From assembly GCA_041178225.1 (NCBI GenBank), contig JBEGVV010000012.1:1-13609 (forward strand): DNA of 13,609 bases, in the 5' to 3' direction. Positions 12,569 through 13,609 of the stretch are shown here, piece after piece (within the stretch, counting starts at the first letter, position 1; each line of letters starts with the position of its first letter). The position numbers and the translations under genes were made by a program. The DNA is from CAIOSQ01 sp041178225. Its GTDB lineage: Bacteria > Pseudomonadota > Alphaproteobacteria > CACIAM-22H2. The notes under the pieces were generated by a model, which was not told the origin of the DNA, did not search any database, and was given only the letters and a program-made list of their open reading frames with translations.

Positions 12569-13609
12569 ATGGCCGACACCTCCCCTCCTCCCCTGGCGCC
12601 CAGGCGCCCCGAGCGCGTCGAGGGCGGGCTGCGCGCCGACCTCTGCGTCATCGGCGCGGGATCGGGCGGCCTGTCGGTGGCCGCGGGCGCGGTGCAGATG
12701 GGCGCGTCCGTCGTCCTGGTCGAGAAGGGCGAGATGGGCGGCGACTGCCTCAACGCCGGCTGCGTGCCGTCCAAGGCGCTGCTCGCGGCGGCCCACGCCG
12801 CGCAGGCGGTGCGCGACGCGCGCCGCTTCGGCGTGCACGCGCCGGCGCCGGACATCCGCTTTGGCGAGGTCCATGCGCATGTCCACGGCGTCATCGCGGC
12901 GATCGCGCCGCACGACAGCGTCGCGCGCTTCGAGGGGCTGGGCGTGCATGTGGTCAGGGCGGCCGCGCGCTTCGCGGGTCCCGACGTCGTCGAGGCCGGC
13001 GGGGAGCGCATCCGCGCGCGGCGCTTCGTCGTCGCCACCGGATCGCGCGCCGCGGTCCCGCCGATACCGGGCCTCGCCGACGCGGGGTACCTCACCAACG
13101 AGACGATCTTCGGCCTGGCGGAATGCCCGCGCCACCTGCTCGTCATCGGCGGCGGGCCGATCGGCGTCGAGATGGCGCAGGCCTTCCGCCGGCTCGGCGC
13201 GGACGTCACTCTGGTCGAGAAGGCGCGGATCCTGCCGCGCGACGAGCCCGAGGCCGTGGAGGTCCTGCGCGCCGCGCTCCGTCGCGAGGGCGTGACGCTG
13301 CTGGAATCGACCGGGCTGCGGTCGGTGCGGCGCGAGGGCGAGCGCATCGTCGCGACGCTGGACGCGGACGGGCAGGACGGGCGACGCATCGAGGCGAGCC
13401 ATGTCCTCGTCGCCGCCGGACGGCGACCCAATGTCGAGGAGCTGGGCCTCGACGCCGCCGGCATCGCGCATGGCGCGACGGGTATCGTCGTCGACGCGCG
13501 GCTGCGCAGCAGCAACCGCCGGGTCTTCGCGATCGGCGACGTCGCCGGCGGGCCGCAATTCACCCATGTCGCGGGGCAGCACGCGGGCATCGTGATCCGC
13601 AATGCGCTT
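12569..13609 (+). CDS. FAD-dependent pyridine nucleotide-disulfide oxidoreductase (lipoamide dehydrogenase/mercuric reductase-like), 3'-truncated
   Basis: Two-domain flavoprotein disulfide reductase; 347 codons are visible before the right edge, of a family usually about 450-480 long. In order: the FAD-binding CVIGAGSGGL (26-35), the redox disulfide Cys60/Cys65 in GGDCLNAGCVPSKALL, the VVATGSRAAVPPIPG stretch, a second dinucleotide motif VIGGGPIGVE (192-201) for NAD(P)H, the AAGRRPN segment, and the second FAD motif VFAIGDVAGG (319-328). The C-terminal dimerisation domain with the His-Glu pair is off the window, which begins it with QFTHVAGQHAGIV. There is no N-terminal heavy-metal-binding domain, and the Cys motif is GDCLNAGC, so genuine mercuric reductase is not favoured. 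The start at 12569 gives a 23-residue lead before the fold, normal for this subgroup. It is divergent from the transport locus and functional linkage is unproven. Confidence 0.93.
   Translation, partial: MADTSPPPLAPRRPERVEGGLRADLCVIGAGSGGLSVAAGAVQMGASVVLVEKGEMGGDCLNAGCVPSKALLAAAHAAQAVRDARRFGVHAPAPDIRFGEVHAHVHGVIAAIAPHDSVARFEGLGVHVVRAAARFAGPDVVEAGGERIRARRFVVATGSRAAVPPIPGLADAGYLTNETIFGLAECPRHLLVIGGGPIGVEMAQAFRRLGADVTLVEKARILPRDEPEAVEVLRAALRREGVTLLESTGLRSVRREGERIVATLDADGQDGRRIEASHVLVAAGRRPNVEELGLDAAGIAHGATGIVVDARLRSSNRRVFAIGDVAGGPQFTHVAGQHAGIVIRNAL

Noticed and set aside
12398..13582. Upstream in-frame extension of the first binding-protein gene to 13582
   Set aside because: The extension is antisense to the flavoprotein reductase and has low-complexity Arg/Ala/Asp composition. 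A Tat-type signal peptide and ribosome-binding site at 12397 mark the true start.
12569..13609. True mercuric reductase (merA)
   Set aside because: No N-terminal metal-binding domain, no other mer genes, and the C-terminal Cys pair cannot be checked because the gene is cut by the window edge.
1..13609. CRISPR array, tRNA, rRNA, insertion sequence or prophage genes
   Set aside because: No regularly spaced repeats, cloverleaf-like sequence, rRNA signature, transposase, integrase or flanking direct/inverted repeats were seen on either strand.

Overview
This is a very GC-rich window from a bacterial chromosome, with strong G/C preference at third codon positions and long spurious open frames on the opposite strands. 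The gene content is an AS-family amidase, a DppBC-type transport locus with Tat-like secreted binding proteins, and a LysR/NmrA pair. Together with the codon use, this fits a metabolically versatile alphaproteobacterium (for example the Acetobacteraceae or Rhodospirillales). That placement is inference only; no rRNA, tRNA or other taxonomic marker is present.

Layout, left to right. (1) The 3' part of an amidase-signature hydrolase gene (+, cut by the left edge). (2) Convergent to it, a two-gene minus-strand unit: a 173-residue protein with a Cys-His-Asp arrangement like papain/C39-type cysteine peptidases, then a 206-residue helical protein I do not recognise. A 304-base gap with a hairpin-rich leader lies upstream. 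(3) A divergent pair: an NmrA/atypical short-chain NAD(P)-binding protein (-) and a LysR-type regulator (+), sharing a 129-base intergenic region with two inverted repeats. (4) A long minus-strand transport and catabolism locus, in transcription order: family-5 solute-binding protein, D-cysteine desulfhydrase/ACC-deaminase-type PLP enzyme, second family-5 solute-binding protein, DppB-type permease, DppC-type permease, ACMSD-type metal-dependent amidohydrolase. (5) Divergent from that locus, a flavoprotein disulfide reductase gene (+) cut by the right edge.

How the genes may work together. Region 4 looks like uptake of a peptide or amino-acid-like compound through two alternative binding proteins and one permease pair, followed by cytoplasmic breakdown by the PLP enzyme and the amidohydrolase. 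The last two junctions are tightly coupled: the permease genes overlap by 8 nt, and the amidohydrolase ribosome-binding site overlaps the DppC stop. No ABC ATPase gene is visible, so the ATPases must be encoded elsewhere. Both binding-protein genes are followed within 5-7 nt of their stop codons by GC stem-loops. The one before the permeases has a perfect 15-bp stem and may set binding protein above permease expression.

No mobile element, CRISPR array, tRNA, rRNA or riboswitch of a class I know was found. The least familiar items are the cysteine-peptidase-like/helical-protein pair and the ATPase-less transport locus with its unusual PLP enzyme.
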